Positions 32,862-41,911 of a stretch of 64,000 bases of DNA are shown here, in pieces. The stretch comes from Candidatus Gastranaerophilales bacterium (GTDB lineage: Bacteria > Cyanobacteriota > Vampirovibrionia > Gastranaerophilales > Gastranaerophilaceae). Under the pieces are notes generated by a model. It searched no databases, was not told the origin of the DNA, and was given only the letters and a program-made list of their open reading frames with translations. The DNA is taken from NCBI GenBank assembly GCA_944326485.1, contig CALVED010000005.1:1-64000 (forward strand). The letters are read 5' to 3'. A program made the translations under genes and the position numbers. How positions within the stretch are numbered: the stretch's first letter is position 1; each line of letters starts with the position of its first letter.

Positions 32862-33961
32862 ATGATTAATCAAAAAAAAGTTATATTTGTAGTTAAAGAA
32901 TATACTGAAAATGTTTTTTTAGGTGGTGGTGAAAAAGTTAATCACTTTATAATAAAAGAACTTTTAAAAAGAAATTATATAGTTGATGTTTATGCAAATA
33001 TTTCTTACATTAAAAAAAGTAATATAGTAAATTTATATATTAAAGATAAAGATTTTTATAATAATTTTGAAAATATAGTAAAAACTATGATTTAGTTATT
33101 TCTACAGATTTAGAATGTCCATCAGAAATTTCATATTCTCATAATCACTCATATTTGTGGAAAAAAAATAAAATAAAATTACTTATATGCAAAATTTTTA
33201 GTAAAGCATATAAAAGAAAAATTATAAATTATAAAAAAGAGTTAAAAAATGTATCTAAAATTAATAAAATAGTAATTTCTTCAAATATTATAAAAGAAGA
33301 TTACGTAAAAAATTATAATATACCAACAGATAAAATATATATATTACCACCTGGAGTAGAAATAAAAGAAGAAAAAATTAAAACAAAAAATGATAATATA
33401 TTTAAATTTGGAATAGTAGCAAAAAGTTTTAATAAAAAAGGTGCTTTTATAACATTATTTTCAGTATTTTATTTAAAAAATAAATATAAAAATTTTAAAG
33501 TTAAAATAATAAATAAAGACACATTTAAAAATTCAATAAACAAATTTATAATTATATTGTTAACAAAAATACTTAATATAGAAAATTATATTGAATATAT
33601 GCCATTACAAGAAGATATGGATAGTTTTTACAATTCAATAGATTGTTTACTTGTACCATCTATAAAAGAACCATTTGGTCTTGTTGTAACAGAAGCTATG
33701 GCACATTCATTACCAACAATAGTTTCTTCTGTAACCGGTGCAGCAGATATAATTAAAAATGAAGAAAATGGATTTATAATTGATTATTCAAAATTAAATA
33801 AATCAAAAGAATTATTTAAAACTATGTGTAAAGCTTTAAATTTAAATGATGAAAAATATAAAAATATATCAAAAAATGCATATGATACTGTAAAAAATAT
33901 GACATATGATAAATTTGCAGAAGAATTTGTAAATATAGCTGAAAAAATAAATAAAATTTAA
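32862..33961 (+). pseudogene. Glycosyltransferase family 4 gene with a frameshift
   Basis: Two frames form one GT4 protein. The first (32862-33095) carries the N-terminal donor-site start VIFVVKEYTENVFLGGGEKV. It ends early in VKTMI. Reading on in the next frame from 33086 gives YDLVISTDLECPSEISYSHN and then the rest to 33961, including DSFYNSIDCLLVPSIKEPFG and VTEAMAHSLPTIVSS, the conserved EPFGLVVTEAM donor-binding block. One extra A in the five-A run at 33080-33084 would restore VKNYDLVIST. It may be a true mutation, a phase-variable tract or a sequencing error. The high conservation after the shift suggests a recent event. Confidence 0.85.
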
Positions 33962-34441
33962 AGTTTTGAACAGTTTAAAAATATAAACAAATTATTGACA
34001 AATTAATTTTAAAATTATAAGCATGCTGAAATTTAATAAAATAGCATGTTTACATGACATTTTTGTATTAAAAATTTACAACTTTAAAATTTATTAATAT
34101 GTATAAAACCTGTAGAAAACTTTTTATAAAAATGTTTATAATTTTAATTAATATTTTAAAAATTATTTTAATTTGAAAAAAATATGTTTTATTAAACATT
34201 TAATAAACAAATTTAAATTATAATCTACATTTTATCTACAAGTTAAAAATACAATAAAAATAATACTTTAAGATATTTTTATACAAATTTATTAGTTATT
34301 TATTACTACTTTTATATTAAATATATATAAATAAGTAATTAATAAAAAAAATACATTAATTTTTAAAGAAAAATAAAGGTTTTAAACTTTTTATTTTTCT
34401 TATATAATAAGAAGGTAAAAAAAGAAATTGAGGATTATTTT
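33962..34441. other. Candidate chromosomal origin region (oriC) upstream of dnaN
   Basis: 480 bases of extremely AT-rich DNA with no gene, directly upstream of dnaN. It has DnaA-box-like words one base from the consensus TT(A/T)TNCACA: TTATCTACA (34232-34240), TAATCTACA (34221-34229, two bases away in direct orientation) and TGTAGAAAA (34111-34119, reverse of TTTTCTACA). A stem CATGCT/AGCATG (34022-34057) may end the GT4 transcript. In Synechococcus the origin also adjoins dnaN rather than dnaA. Gene-strand bias around it is not typical of an origin, so this stays a candidate. Confidence 0.45.
34403..34408 (+). promoter_or_regulatory. Candidate -10 for dnaN
   Basis: TATAAT 33 bases before the dnaN ATG, with GAGG at 34430-34433 as ribosome-binding site. 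The -35 is weak (TTTAAA near 34381). Confidence 0.45.
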
Positions 34442-35557
34442 ATGCTTTTTACAATAGATAAAGATTCATTATTGAATAAACTAAAAATAGTTGAAAAAGT
34501 AACAGCACAAAGAGGAAATGTACATCCTGTTTTAGCTAATGTTTTATTTGAAGCAGAAAATAATACACTTAATTTAAGTGCAACAGATTTAGAAATTTCA
34601 ATAAAAGCAAAAACAACTGTTGCGGTAAAAAAAGAAGGTAAAATAACACTTCCTGCTAAAAAATTATTAGAAATTGCAGCAAAATTACCTGATAAACCTG
34701 TTGAATTTTCATTAAATGAAGATACAAATGTAGTAAGTATTACTTGCGGAAATTCAAAATTTGAAATAATAGGTATATCAGCTCAAGAATTTCCAAATAT
34801 AGAAGATGAAGTTTCTGACGGTAGTGAAATAGAAATAGAATTAGAACCTTTATTAAAATGTATAAAAAATACAGTATATGCTGCTGCTAATTATGAAAAT
34901 AGAAATGTTATATCAGGTGTTTTATGTTTAATAAAAAATAACTCACTTGAAATGGCAGCTACAGATGGAAATAGATTAACAAGAATTATAGAATCTATTA
35001 AAAATAAAGATGATAAATCGGCTAAAATAGTTATTCCATCTAAAACATTAAATGAATTTGTAAGAATATGTTCATATATAGTAGAAGATAAAGTAGTTTT
35101 GATTGTTAATAAATCAAGATTAACATTAAAAACAATGAGTTTTTCAATAAATTCAAGATTAATAGAAGGTGAATATCCTCCTTATGAACAGTTAATACCA
35201 AAAACTACTGCAAATAATTCTATTATATCAAGAGATGATTTAATAATTGCTTTAGATAGGGTTTCTACAATGGTTAATGATAGAACCAGCATAGTTAAGT
35301 TTATATTTGCAGGAAATAAGCTTACTTTAAAAGCAGAAACTCCTAATTCAGGAACATCAGAAGATGTAATTGATTGTGAATATAATGGTGAAGATTTAAC
35401 AATAGCATTTAATTATAAATATGTATTAGATTCCGTAAAAACAATGGAAGCTAAAAACGTTAAAGTAGGATTAAACGGTAGTCTTTCAGCTACATTATTT
35501 AAACCTGACAGCGAAGAAGATTATATATGTTTAATAATGCCTATACAGATAAGGTAA
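34442..35557 (+). CDS. dnaN: DNA polymerase III subunit beta (sliding clamp)
   Basis: Dimeric clamp that tethers the replicative polymerase. The 371 residues cover three clamp domains, with VHPVLANVLFEAENNTLNLS and SATDLEIS near the start, ANYENRNVISGVLCLI and ATDGNRLTR in the second domain, and the C-terminal end CLIMPIQIR. It heads a plus-strand group dnaN-thrB-pgk with gaps of 10 and 21 bases. The pairing with thrB and pgk rather than dnaA and recF is unusual. Confidence 0.97.
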   Translation: MLFTIDKDSLLNKLKIVEKVTAQRGNVHPVLANVLFEAENNTLNLSATDLEISIKAKTTVAVKKEGKITLPAKKLLEIAAKLPDKPVEFSLNEDTNVVSITCGNSKFEIIGISAQEFPNIEDEVSDGSEIEIELEPLLKCIKNTVYAAANYENRNVISGVLCLIKNNSLEMAATDGNRLTRIIESIKNKDDKSAKIVIPSKTLNEFVRICSYIVEDKVVLIVNKSRLTLKTMSFSINSRLIEGEYPPYEQLIPKTTANNSIISRDDLIIALDRVSTMVNDRTSIVKFIFAGNKLTLKAETPNSGTSEDVIDCEYNGEDLTIAFNYKYVLDSVKTMEAKNVKVGLNGSLSATLFKPDSEEDYICLIMPIQIR

Positions 35558-35567
35558 AAGGTTAAAA

Positions 35568-36494
35568 ATGAAAGTTAGTGTAAAAGTTCCTGCGACAACA
35601 GCAAATTTAGGGCCTGGTTTTGATTGTTTAGGATTAGCACTGCCTTTATATAATGAAATTACTGTTGAAGAACAGGTTATGCCTGGAAGCGGTATAGAAA
35701 TTAATATTATAGAAGATAGTGAAACTTTTGATACTTTATCAATACCTAAAGATGAAAATAATATAGTTTATAAAGCAATAGAACTTTTGTATAACTTTGT
35801 AGGTCAAAGTGTAAGTGATATAAAAATTACAATAAAAACAAATATTCCTGTAACAAGAGGTTTAGGAAGCAGTGCTTCAGTAATAGTAGGCGGATTAGTT
35901 GCAGCAAATGAACTTTTAGGAAGACCTGCAGATAAAGCCGTAATATTATCAATAGCATCAGAAGTAGAAGGTCATCCTGATAATGTTGCTTCTGCTATTT
36001 TTGGAGGTTTTTGTCTTTCTTGTATGGAAAATGACGGAAGTGTTTCTTATTCTAAAATACCTTGGCCTTCTGATTGGAAATTAACTGTTATAATTCCCGA
36101 TTATGAATTAGATACTAAAATAGCTCGTTCTGTTTTACCTTCTAATATTAGTATAAAAGATGCCGCTTTTAATATTAGAAAGTGTGCAATGCTTGTTGAT
36201 TCAGTATATAGACAAGATGCCGAATCTATGAAAAAATGTTTAAAAGATAAATTACATCAGCCATATAGAGAACAATTAATAAAAGGTTTTAAAGAATTAA
36301 GTGAATTTTTAGAAAATAAAGATGATATATTAGGTTGTGTTATATCAGGTGCAGGACCTACTATATTAATTATTTCAAAAGATAATGGTTTTGAAAAAGT
36401 TCATAATGATGTTAAAACAATTTTATCTGATTTAAATGTTAATTGTGATATAAGAACATTTAATATAGAAAATGAAGGTACAAAAGTTATATAA
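35568..36494 (+). CDS. thrB: Homoserine kinase
   Basis: GHMP-family kinase that phosphorylates homoserine in threonine synthesis. The 308 residues contain PATTANLGPGFDCLGLAL at the start, the phosphate-binding loop TRGLGSSASVIVGGLVAAN, the EGHPDNVASAIFGG block and the C-terminal SGAGPTIL. It is intact. It lies ten bases after dnaN and 21 before pgk, probably in one transcript. No other threonine genes are in the window. Confidence 0.96.
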   Translation: MKVSVKVPATTANLGPGFDCLGLALPLYNEITVEEQVMPGSGIEINIIEDSETFDTLSIPKDENNIVYKAIELLYNFVGQSVSDIKITIKTNIPVTRGLGSSASVIVGGLVAANELLGRPADKAVILSIASEVEGHPDNVASAIFGGFCLSCMENDGSVSYSKIPWPSDWKLTVIIPDYELDTKIARSVLPSNISIKDAAFNIRKCAMLVDSVYRQDAESMKKCLKDKLHQPYREQLIKGFKELSEFLENKDDILGCVISGAGPTILIISKDNGFEKVHNDVKTILSDLNVNCDIRTFNIENEGTKVI

Positions 36495-36515
36495 ATTATT
36501 TGAAAGGAGAGAAAA

Positions 36516-37712
36516 ATGAAAAAATCAATTAAAGATTTAGTTGATATTAAAGGAAAAAGAGCTCTTGTAAGAGTTGATATAAATGTTCCTTTAGATGAAA
36601 ATAAAAATGTAACTGATGATACAAGAATTCAAGCTATAATGCCTACTTTAAATTATTTAAAAGATAAAGGTGCAAAAATAATATTAATGGCACATTTAGG
36701 CAGACCAAAAGGTGAAAAAAATCCTGAATTTACACTAGCACCTGTTGCTAAATATTTGTCAAAAGTATTAGGTGAAGAAGTAATGTTTATACCGGATATT
36801 GCTGATGCAGAGAAAATGATTGCAAATTTAAAAGACGGACAAGTTGCATTACTTGAAAATATTAGATATTACAAAGCAGAAGAAGCAAAAGATGATGATA
36901 TGACTTTTGCAAATGAATTAGCTAAACTTGGTGATTTTTATGTAAATGATGCATTTGGTGCAGCACATAGAAATCATACTTCAACTGCTAAATTAGCAAA
37001 AGTTTTAAAACCTGCAGTATCAGGTTTATTAATGGAAAAAGAATTAAGATGTTTATCTCAAGCATTAGATAATCCTACAAGACCATTTACAGCTGTAGTA
37101 GGCGGTGCTAAAGTTTCTTCTAAAATTGGTGTTTTGGAAAATTTAATTGATAAAGTAGATAATTTAATTATCGGTGGCGGTATGGCTTATACATTTGTTA
37201 AAGCTAACGGTGGTAAAATAGGTAATTCTATTTGTGAAGATGATCAATTGGAAGTTGCAAAAGCTATTGAAGAAAAAGCAGCTAAAAAAGGTGTTAAATT
37301 GGTAATGGCTACAGATGTTCTGGTTACTGATGATTTTTCAGGTAACGGAACAAATAAATTTGTTAAAATTAATGAAATACCTGATGGATTTGAAGGTGTT
37401 GATGCAGGACCTGATTCAAGGAAAGCTTTTGCTGATGTTTTAAAATCATCAAAAACTATTTTAATGAATGGACCTGTTGGTGCATTTGAAAATCCTAAAT
37501 TTGCAGAAGGTACAAAAGCTGTTTTACAAGCTATTGTTGACGCAACTAAAAATGGTGCTATATCAGTTATTGGCGGTGGTGATTCTGTTAGTGCTGCTAA
37601 AAAATTCTTTAAGGCAGAAGACTTTACACATGTTTCAACAGGTGGAGGTGCTTCTTTAGAATTTATTGAAGGTAAAGTATTACCTGGTGTTGCTGCTTTA
37701 GATGATAAATAA
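36516..37712 (+). CDS. pgk: Phosphoglycerate kinase
   Basis: Glycolytic enzyme forming ATP from 1,3-bisphosphoglycerate, cytosolic. The 398 residues hold RVDINVPLD, AHLGRPKG, ALLENIRYYKAEE, VNDAFGAAHRNHTS, the hinge, and the nucleotide site GGGDSVSAAKKF. The RBS is AAAGGAGAG. It ends a three-gene group closed by a strong terminator. Confidence 0.98.
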   Translation: MKKSIKDLVDIKGKRALVRVDINVPLDENKNVTDDTRIQAIMPTLNYLKDKGAKIILMAHLGRPKGEKNPEFTLAPVAKYLSKVLGEEVMFIPDIADAEKMIANLKDGQVALLENIRYYKAEEAKDDDMTFANELAKLGDFYVNDAFGAAHRNHTSTAKLAKVLKPAVSGLLMEKELRCLSQALDNPTRPFTAVVGGAKVSSKIGVLENLIDKVDNLIIGGGMAYTFVKANGGKIGNSICEDDQLEVAKAIEEKAAKKGVKLVMATDVLVTDDFSGNGTNKFVKINEIPDGFEGVDAGPDSRKAFADVLKSSKTILMNGPVGAFENPKFAEGTKAVLQAIVDATKNGAISVIGGGDSVSAAKKFFKAEDFTHVSTGGGASLEFIEGKVLPGVAALDDK

Positions 37713-37729
37713 ATACAAAATTATAATAA

Positions 37730-37765
37730 AAAGAGAGAAAGATTTTTTCTTTCTCTCTTTTTATT
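37730..37765 (+). terminator. Terminator after pgk
   Basis: A 13-bp perfect stem AAAGAGAGAAAGA / TCTTTCTCTCTTT with a five-T loop, followed by TTATT. It probably acts in both directions for the convergent Hsp20 gene. Confidence 0.88.
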
Positions 37766-37799
37766 ATTTAAGAAAAAATTTATAACAAAAAGTTAATTA

Positions 37800-38402
37800 T
37801 TAATCATCATTGTTTGAATCATCCATTTCTTCTTTTAAAGGTATTTGAATTATAAGTTTTTTACCATCTTTTATTTTCTGTATATTTTCTATATCTGCAT
37901 TAATAGGAAGTATAAAATCTTGAGAAAATGAAATATCTTGTTCCATATCAGAATCTTTTACCATTGATTGACCAAATACAGTAAGTTTTCTGCCTTTTAT
38001 ATTATAATTTACTTTATTTTCATCATATTGAAACGGTTTTAAATCAATGATAATTTCAAAATTATTATCTTCAAGTTCAGTTTTTATTTTAACAGAATCC
38101 ATCATAAAAAATGGCATATTTAAGTCATTAGTTTTCATTTTAGGCATATTATATTTTTTCATAATTTTCTCAAATGATTTTAAATCATGTTTATATGACC
38201 TTTCCATATCATCAAATAATCTTTTTTCAAATTTTTTAGGATTAAAATAGTAATGATTATATCTATACATCATTTGATCAGCTACAAAATAAAAAGCTAA
38301 AAATCCACCAATAAATGCAGCAATAATCATAGCAAGACATTTTTTCCAACAATGATTTTCAAAACATATATTTTTTCTTTCATTATTATTGTTTTCTTCC
38401 AT
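37800..38402 (-). CDS. Membrane-anchored Hsp20/alpha-crystallin-like protein
   Basis: A 200-residue protein. A Cys-containing basic N-terminus precedes one membrane helix (about 23-41, AMIIAAFIGGFLAFYFVA). A charged linker follows, then an alpha-crystallin-like domain (about 103-190) with VKIKTELEDNNFEIIIDL, YNIKGRKLTVFG, DFILPINADIENI and KKLIIQIPL, the last resembling the C-terminal IxI anchor. Small heat-shock proteins are rarely membrane-tethered; here it would guard the envelope. It ends with an acidic tail. Confidence 0.78.
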   Translation of the reverse strand: MEENNNNERKNICFENHCWKKCLAMIIAAFIGGFLAFYFVADQMMYRYNHYYFNPKKFEKRLFDDMERSYKHDLKSFEKIMKKYNMPKMKTNDLNMPFFMMDSVKIKTELEDNNFEIIIDLKPFQYDENKVNYNIKGRKLTVFGQSMVKDSDMEQDISFSQDFILPINADIENIQKIKDGKKLIIQIPLKEEMDDSNNDD

Positions 38403-38469
38403 AGTGCTTCCTTTCTTTTTGCAAGTTTATTATATATATTGTTTTAACTTTTTACAATAATACAACTGA

Positions 38470-38778
38470 TTAATCGTTTATACAATTGTTTAAATATTCA
38501 ATTGTATCAATTTTATTATCATATAAAAATTTTAAAAAATATAAATAATTAATATCGTTGGAAGAAACTGTAATATTTATTTCAAAACCATCAGAACAAA
38601 ATGGTTCATAATCATAAATAACATAACTGTTATATTTACTTTTCCATTCTTTTTTATCAATCAGACAGTTATTTTCTAATGCAGTATTTTCAAGCCAAGG
38701 AATAAGTTCTTTAGATATATTTTTGAATTCAATTTGACTTCTTTGATTTAGTCCGTTAATGTATTTTTCAACTAGCAT
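38470..38778 (-). CDS. Small protein of unknown function
   Basis: A 102-residue acidic protein (MLVEKYINGLNQRSQIEF...) with two Trp, aromatic-rich centre (YNSYVIYDYEPF) and three Cys. No family recognised. A GGGG ribosome-binding site precedes the ATG. It may pair with the Hsp20 gene 67 bases downstream, but no coupling is visible. Confidence 0.6.
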   Translation of the reverse strand: MLVEKYINGLNQRSQIEFKNISKELIPWLENTALENNCLIDKKEWKSKYNSYVIYDYEPFCSDGFEINITVSSNDINYLYFLKFLYDNKIDTIEYLNNCIND

Positions 38779-39080
38779 TTTTTATACCCCGTAATAACTT
38801 TTATTTACACACTCCCATACATCCTTAAAAGGTAAGGATATATTAAGTTTAAATTTATTTTAAAACTAATAAAATATACCAAGGTATAATATTTTAGTTG
38901 TATAAATGGGCTATTATTTATTTTTTTATAATAAAAATATAAATTTTTATTATGGTAAAGATACTTATTTTTATTGAATTTGAACGCTGATATAAAGATT
39001 ATATTAAAAAACCGGAAATTTGAATTTTTTGCTTTATAATAAAATCGGAAGTTGAGAATTATATAAAAGAGGCTAAATAG
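38779..39080. other. AT-rich intergenic region with inverted repeats
   Basis: 300 bases separating divergent genes. It holds an operator-like TATACC-AA-GGTATA (38875-38888) and an 11-bp perfect inverted repeat ATAATAAAAAT / ATTTTTATTAT (38928-38938 / 38943-38953). A TATAAT at 39035-39040 is the best -10 for the HEAT gene. No small gene seen. Confidence 0.5.
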
Positions 39081-39374
39081 ATGAACACAGTATTATTACC
39101 AATAAATGAATATTTAAATAAACTTGAAAATGCAGATAACAATGTAAAAAATGAAATAGAAAATGAATTAGTTAACATAGGCAAAGATGCAGTACCTTCT
39201 TTAGTTGATTCACTTCAAGTTGTAAAAGGCAGAACAAGAGGTATTGTTGCTATGGTATTAATAAGAATTGGGGAATCTTCAATTGATTATCTTAAAAAAG
39301 CAGCAAAATCTAATAGTGATTTTGAATGGATTGCTAATTATTTAATTACTGAAATTAAAGGTGTTGCTGCATAA
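39081..39374 (+). CDS. Small HEAT-repeat-like protein
   Basis: A 97-residue helical protein. NIGKDAVPSLVDSLQ and IRIGESSIDYLKKAAK look like two HEAT/PBS-lyase-type repeats, in which a short helix ending in a conserved Gly/Asp turn is followed by a longer one. Such proteins mediate protein contacts. RBS AGAGG is present and a terminator follows the stop closely. Partner unknown. Confidence 0.72.
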   Translation: MNTVLLPINEYLNKLENADNNVKNEIENELVNIGKDAVPSLVDSLQVVKGRTRGIVAMVLIRIGESSIDYLKKAAKSNSDFEWIANYLITEIKGVAA

Positions 39375-39395
39375 TTAAAAATTTTTATTAAAAAA

Positions 39396-39428
39396 AACGA
39401 TCGTATATCGGCGGTCGTTTTTTTTTGT
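39396..39428 (+). terminator. Terminator after the small HEAT gene
   Basis: AAACGATCG / CGGTCGTTT stem with one T-G wobble and a long T-run (at least eight T). Confidence 0.88.
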
Positions 39429-39457
39429 ATCTTATTGTAAGAAAAAATCCGAAAATC

Positions 39458-39487
39458 TTGACTCTTTAATTCTTTTTTAGATATCAT
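39458..39487 (+). promoter_or_regulatory. Candidate promoter of the LysM gene
   Basis: TTGACT (39458-39463), an 18-base spacer and TATCAT (39482-39487). It stands between the upstream terminator and the RBS of the gene starting at 39530. Confidence 0.45.
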
Positions 39488-39529
39488 GATATTAGTTAAG
39501 AAGGATTGGGGAAAGGATGGGTTAATTAT

Positions 39530-40114
39530 ATGAGAAATTCATCAATGTATAGGTCAAATCTTTCAGGTGAAAAAATAGCTTTTTTATCTGAAATTAAAAA
39601 TCAAAAAGAATTAAATCAAGATGATAATGCACCAAAAACATATAAAAGACCCGGCAAACAAAAAGAATTAGATCTTTTATGGCAGAATTTTAAAATAAAT
39701 CCAAAAGAAGAAAAGTCACCGGGAGTTTATTTATTAACAGGTTTTATAGCTGGTGCTTTATGTATGTTTTTAATGAATGCCATTTTGAGTATCGGTTCTA
39801 ATTTATCTGAAAATTCTACTCAAACATCTTTAGGTCAACCTAAATTTGAAAAGAAAATTTCAAGAAAAAGTAAATTGCCTATTGCTTCACAAGTTGAAGT
39901 TATACCAGCTGTTCAAACAACTGCTGAAAAACAAGAAGAAATTCCTACGGTTGAAACTTATACAGTAAAAAGTGGTGATTCTATGAGCAGTATTGTTTCT
40001 CGTTTTTACGGCAGGTATGATTTATCTAAAGTAGAAAAAATAAAACAAGCTAATAATTTAACTAATCCACATAAACTTTCAATAGGTCAAAAATTAATTA
40101 TTCCTCTTGATTAA
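39530..40114 (+). CDS. Membrane-anchored LysM-domain protein
   Basis: A 194-residue protein: cytoplasmic N-terminus, one membrane helix (about 65-87, LTGFIAGALCMFLMNAILSI), linker and a C-terminal LysM domain (YTVKSGDSMSSIVSRFYGR to LSIGQKLIIPL) that binds peptidoglycan. The ATG at 39530 is preferred because AAAGGATGG lies 9 bases before it; a TTG 24 bases upstream has its GGA motif directly adjacent, which is too close. A cell-wall attachment role is likely. Its last 17 bases overlap the convergent rsmD gene. Confidence 0.85.
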   Translation: MRNSSMYRSNLSGEKIAFLSEIKNQKELNQDDNAPKTYKRPGKQKELDLLWQNFKINPKEEKSPGVYLLTGFIAGALCMFLMNAILSIGSNLSENSTQTSLGQPKFEKKISRKSKLPIASQVEVIPAVQTTAEKQEEIPTVETYTVKSGDSMSSIVSRFYGRYDLSKVEKIKQANNLTNPHKLSIGQKLIIPLD

Positions 40115-40640
40115 TAGTTAAGAATGTTATTTGTTTATTTCCGTAAGTTTTAATTTTTATTTCTTGATATCCTGTTAAATTTATTATTTTATTAATAGGA
40201 TGTTCAAGGATTATGATACCATTTTTATTAAGAATATTATTTTCTTTAATTATAGATAATGCTTTATCATAAAGATTTGATTCATAAGGCGGATCAATAA
40301 AAATAACATCAGCTTTTATATTAACTTTTAAAATATTTTTAAGTGAATTTCCAAAATATAGATTAGGATTTAAATTTAAACTCTTAAAACTTTCTTTTAT
40401 AGCGAATAAAGTTTTTTTATCTTGTTCAAAAGTAAATGCTTTAAAACCTCTTGATATAGCTTCTAAACTCATAATACCGCTTCCTGCAAATAAATCAAAA
40501 AATATTTTATTTTCAAAATTAATAATAGAAGAAAGGGTATTAAATATACCTTGTCTTGTTTTAGATAAGGTCGGTTTAATATTATCATAATCAGGAGTTT
40601 TTATTTTTCTTGAATTAAACCTGCCTCCGGTAATTTGCAT
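40098..40640 (-). CDS. rsmD: 16S rRNA (guanine(966)-N(2))-methyltransferase RsmD
   Basis: Methylates G966 of 16S rRNA in the assembled 30S subunit. The 180 residues contain the N-terminal MQITGGRFNSRKI, PTLSKTRQGIFNTL, the SAM-binding FFDLFAGSGIMSLEAISRG and the catalytic motif IDPPY. It is the last gene of the minus-strand group starting at gmk. Confidence 0.95.
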   Translation of the reverse strand: MQITGGRFNSRKIKTPDYDNIKPTLSKTRQGIFNTLSSIINFENKIFFDLFAGSGIMSLEAISRGFKAFTFEQDKKTLFAIKESFKSLNLNPNLYFGNSLKNILKVNIKADVIFIDPPYESNLYDKALSIIKENNILNKNGIIILEHPINKIINLTGYQEIKIKTYGNKQITFLTINQEE

Positions 40641-40649
40641 ATTTTTTCC

Positions 40650-41177
40650 TTAAAGTTCAATAAGATTTAAAGGTTTTTCTTGTGAATTATCAGGGGTGTA
40701 TAATTTTACACTTCCAAGAATATTTACCCAATTAGTAAAAATATTTTGTGAATAATGAGGCATTTTATTTATATATGTTACAAGTACAATACCTTGATTT
40801 CCTTGAAATGCACGTGAAATTGAACAAGTTGAATAAAGTTTACTACACCAGGTTGCAATGGCATCATCCATATCTTGTTTTATATATTGCGGTGCAATAT
40901 CTTTATAGTTATTTTTGTCTTTTCCTAATTGTTTGTTTAATATAACAATAGGACTTATTCCCGGATTTTTAAGTATTCTTTCATAGAATATTAACATTTC
41001 TGTATAATTGTCATTTGTTTGATTATAAGGAACATAACATTTTTTACTTTCAACATTATCAGGACTTATGACTTTATGCCAGCCTTCATTTGGAAAATCA
41101 AATTGTATTATATCTTTTGCAAAGCAAATACCTTGTATAAAGGTAAAACAAATAATCAATAAAAATATCTTTTTCAT
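40650..41177 (-). CDS. Exported protein of unknown function
   Basis: 175 residues from the ATG at 41177, chosen because GGGAG precedes it and it overlaps the nif3-like stop (TAATG). A clear signal peptide (MKKIFLLIICFTFIQGICFA) leads to a soluble domain with three Cys and the segment FPNEGWHKVISPDNVESKKC. I do not recognise the family; several cyanobacterial-lineage exported proteins look like this. It lies between nif3-like and rsmD genes. Confidence 0.72.
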   Translation of the reverse strand: MKKIFLLIICFTFIQGICFAKDIIQFDFPNEGWHKVISPDNVESKKCYVPYNQTNDNYTEMLIFYERILKNPGISPIVILNKQLGKDKNNYKDIAPQYIKQDMDDAIATWCSKLYSTCSISRAFQGNQGIVLVTYINKMPHYSQNIFTNWVNILGSVKLYTPDNSQEKPLNLIEL

Positions 41178-41911
41178 TATATAATCTCCCATGCCGGTTT
41201 TTCAGATGCTTTTACCAATATAACATCTTCATCTTTTAAAATGTTTTCAAAAATTTCAACAACAAATTTTTCACTTTGAAAATGACCTAAATCAATAATA
41301 GTCATACTATTTGAATTAAGAGCTTGATGATGTTTTAAATCGCCTGTAATAAAAACATCAATACCTATTTTTTCAATATTGTCAATAAAATCAGCACCGC
41401 TTCCTGAGCAAAATGCTATTGAATTATAAGTTTTTCTTTTGCTATTAACAACTCTTAAAGAATTTATATTAAAAGTTTGTTTTAATTTATTTATAAGTTC
41501 ATTAAAATCTTTATTTTCATCAAATTTTTTATATTTAATAAATTCAAAAGCTGTATCTAAATCTTTAAATCCGCATTTTTCAGCTAAATATTCACTTACT
41601 CCGCCTTGTGCTATATCAAGATTTGTATGGGCAGAATATATTTGTATATTATTTTGTATAGCTTTTATTATAAATGGTTTTTCAATTACTTTAATAGAAT
41701 TAAAAAATATTGGATGATGAGATAAAATTAAATCACATTGTTTATCAATGGCTTCATCTATTGTTTTTTCTGTAACATCTAAGGTAAGCAAAATAGAATT
41801 TGTTTCTTTATTATTAAGATTAATTTGCCAGCCTGAATTATCCCAATTTTGCATTGTGTCTAACGGTGCAAATTCTTCTATTTTTTTTATTATCTTATTT
41901 ACACAAGCCAT
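41177..41911 (-). CDS. Nif3-like dinuclear metal centre hexameric protein
   Basis: 244-residue NIF3/YbgI (GTP cyclohydrolase I type 2-like) family protein. Metal-binding blocks include CDLILSHHPIFFNS, YSAHTNLDIAQGGV and the C-terminal IDLGHFQSEKFVVE. Biochemical role is debated (a GTP cyclohydrolase-like activity has been reported for some). It overlaps coaBC by 17 bases, so coupling is likely. Confidence 0.9.
   Translation of the reverse strand: MACVNKIIKKIEEFAPLDTMQNWDNSGWQINLNNKETNSILLTLDVTEKTIDEAIDKQCDLILSHHPIFFNSIKVIEKPFIIKAIQNNIQIYSAHTNLDIAQGGVSEYLAEKCGFKDLDTAFEFIKYKKFDENKDFNELINKLKQTFNINSLRVVNSKRKTYNSIAFCSGSGADFIDNIEKIGIDVFITGDLKHHQALNSNSMTIIDLGHFQSEKFVVEIFENILKDEDVILVKASEKPAWEII

Noticed and set aside
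33078-33095. Programmed -1 frameshift in the GT4 gene
   Set aside because: The site GTA-AAA-ACT lacks a canonical X-XXY-YYZ heptamer (five A, not six) and GT4 enzymes are not known to use frameshifting, so a mutation or A-run change is more likely.
38928-38953. 11-bp inverted repeat as a terminator
   Set aside because: Pure A/T stem without a T-run on either side in the needed orientation; weak stability and no gene end next to it.
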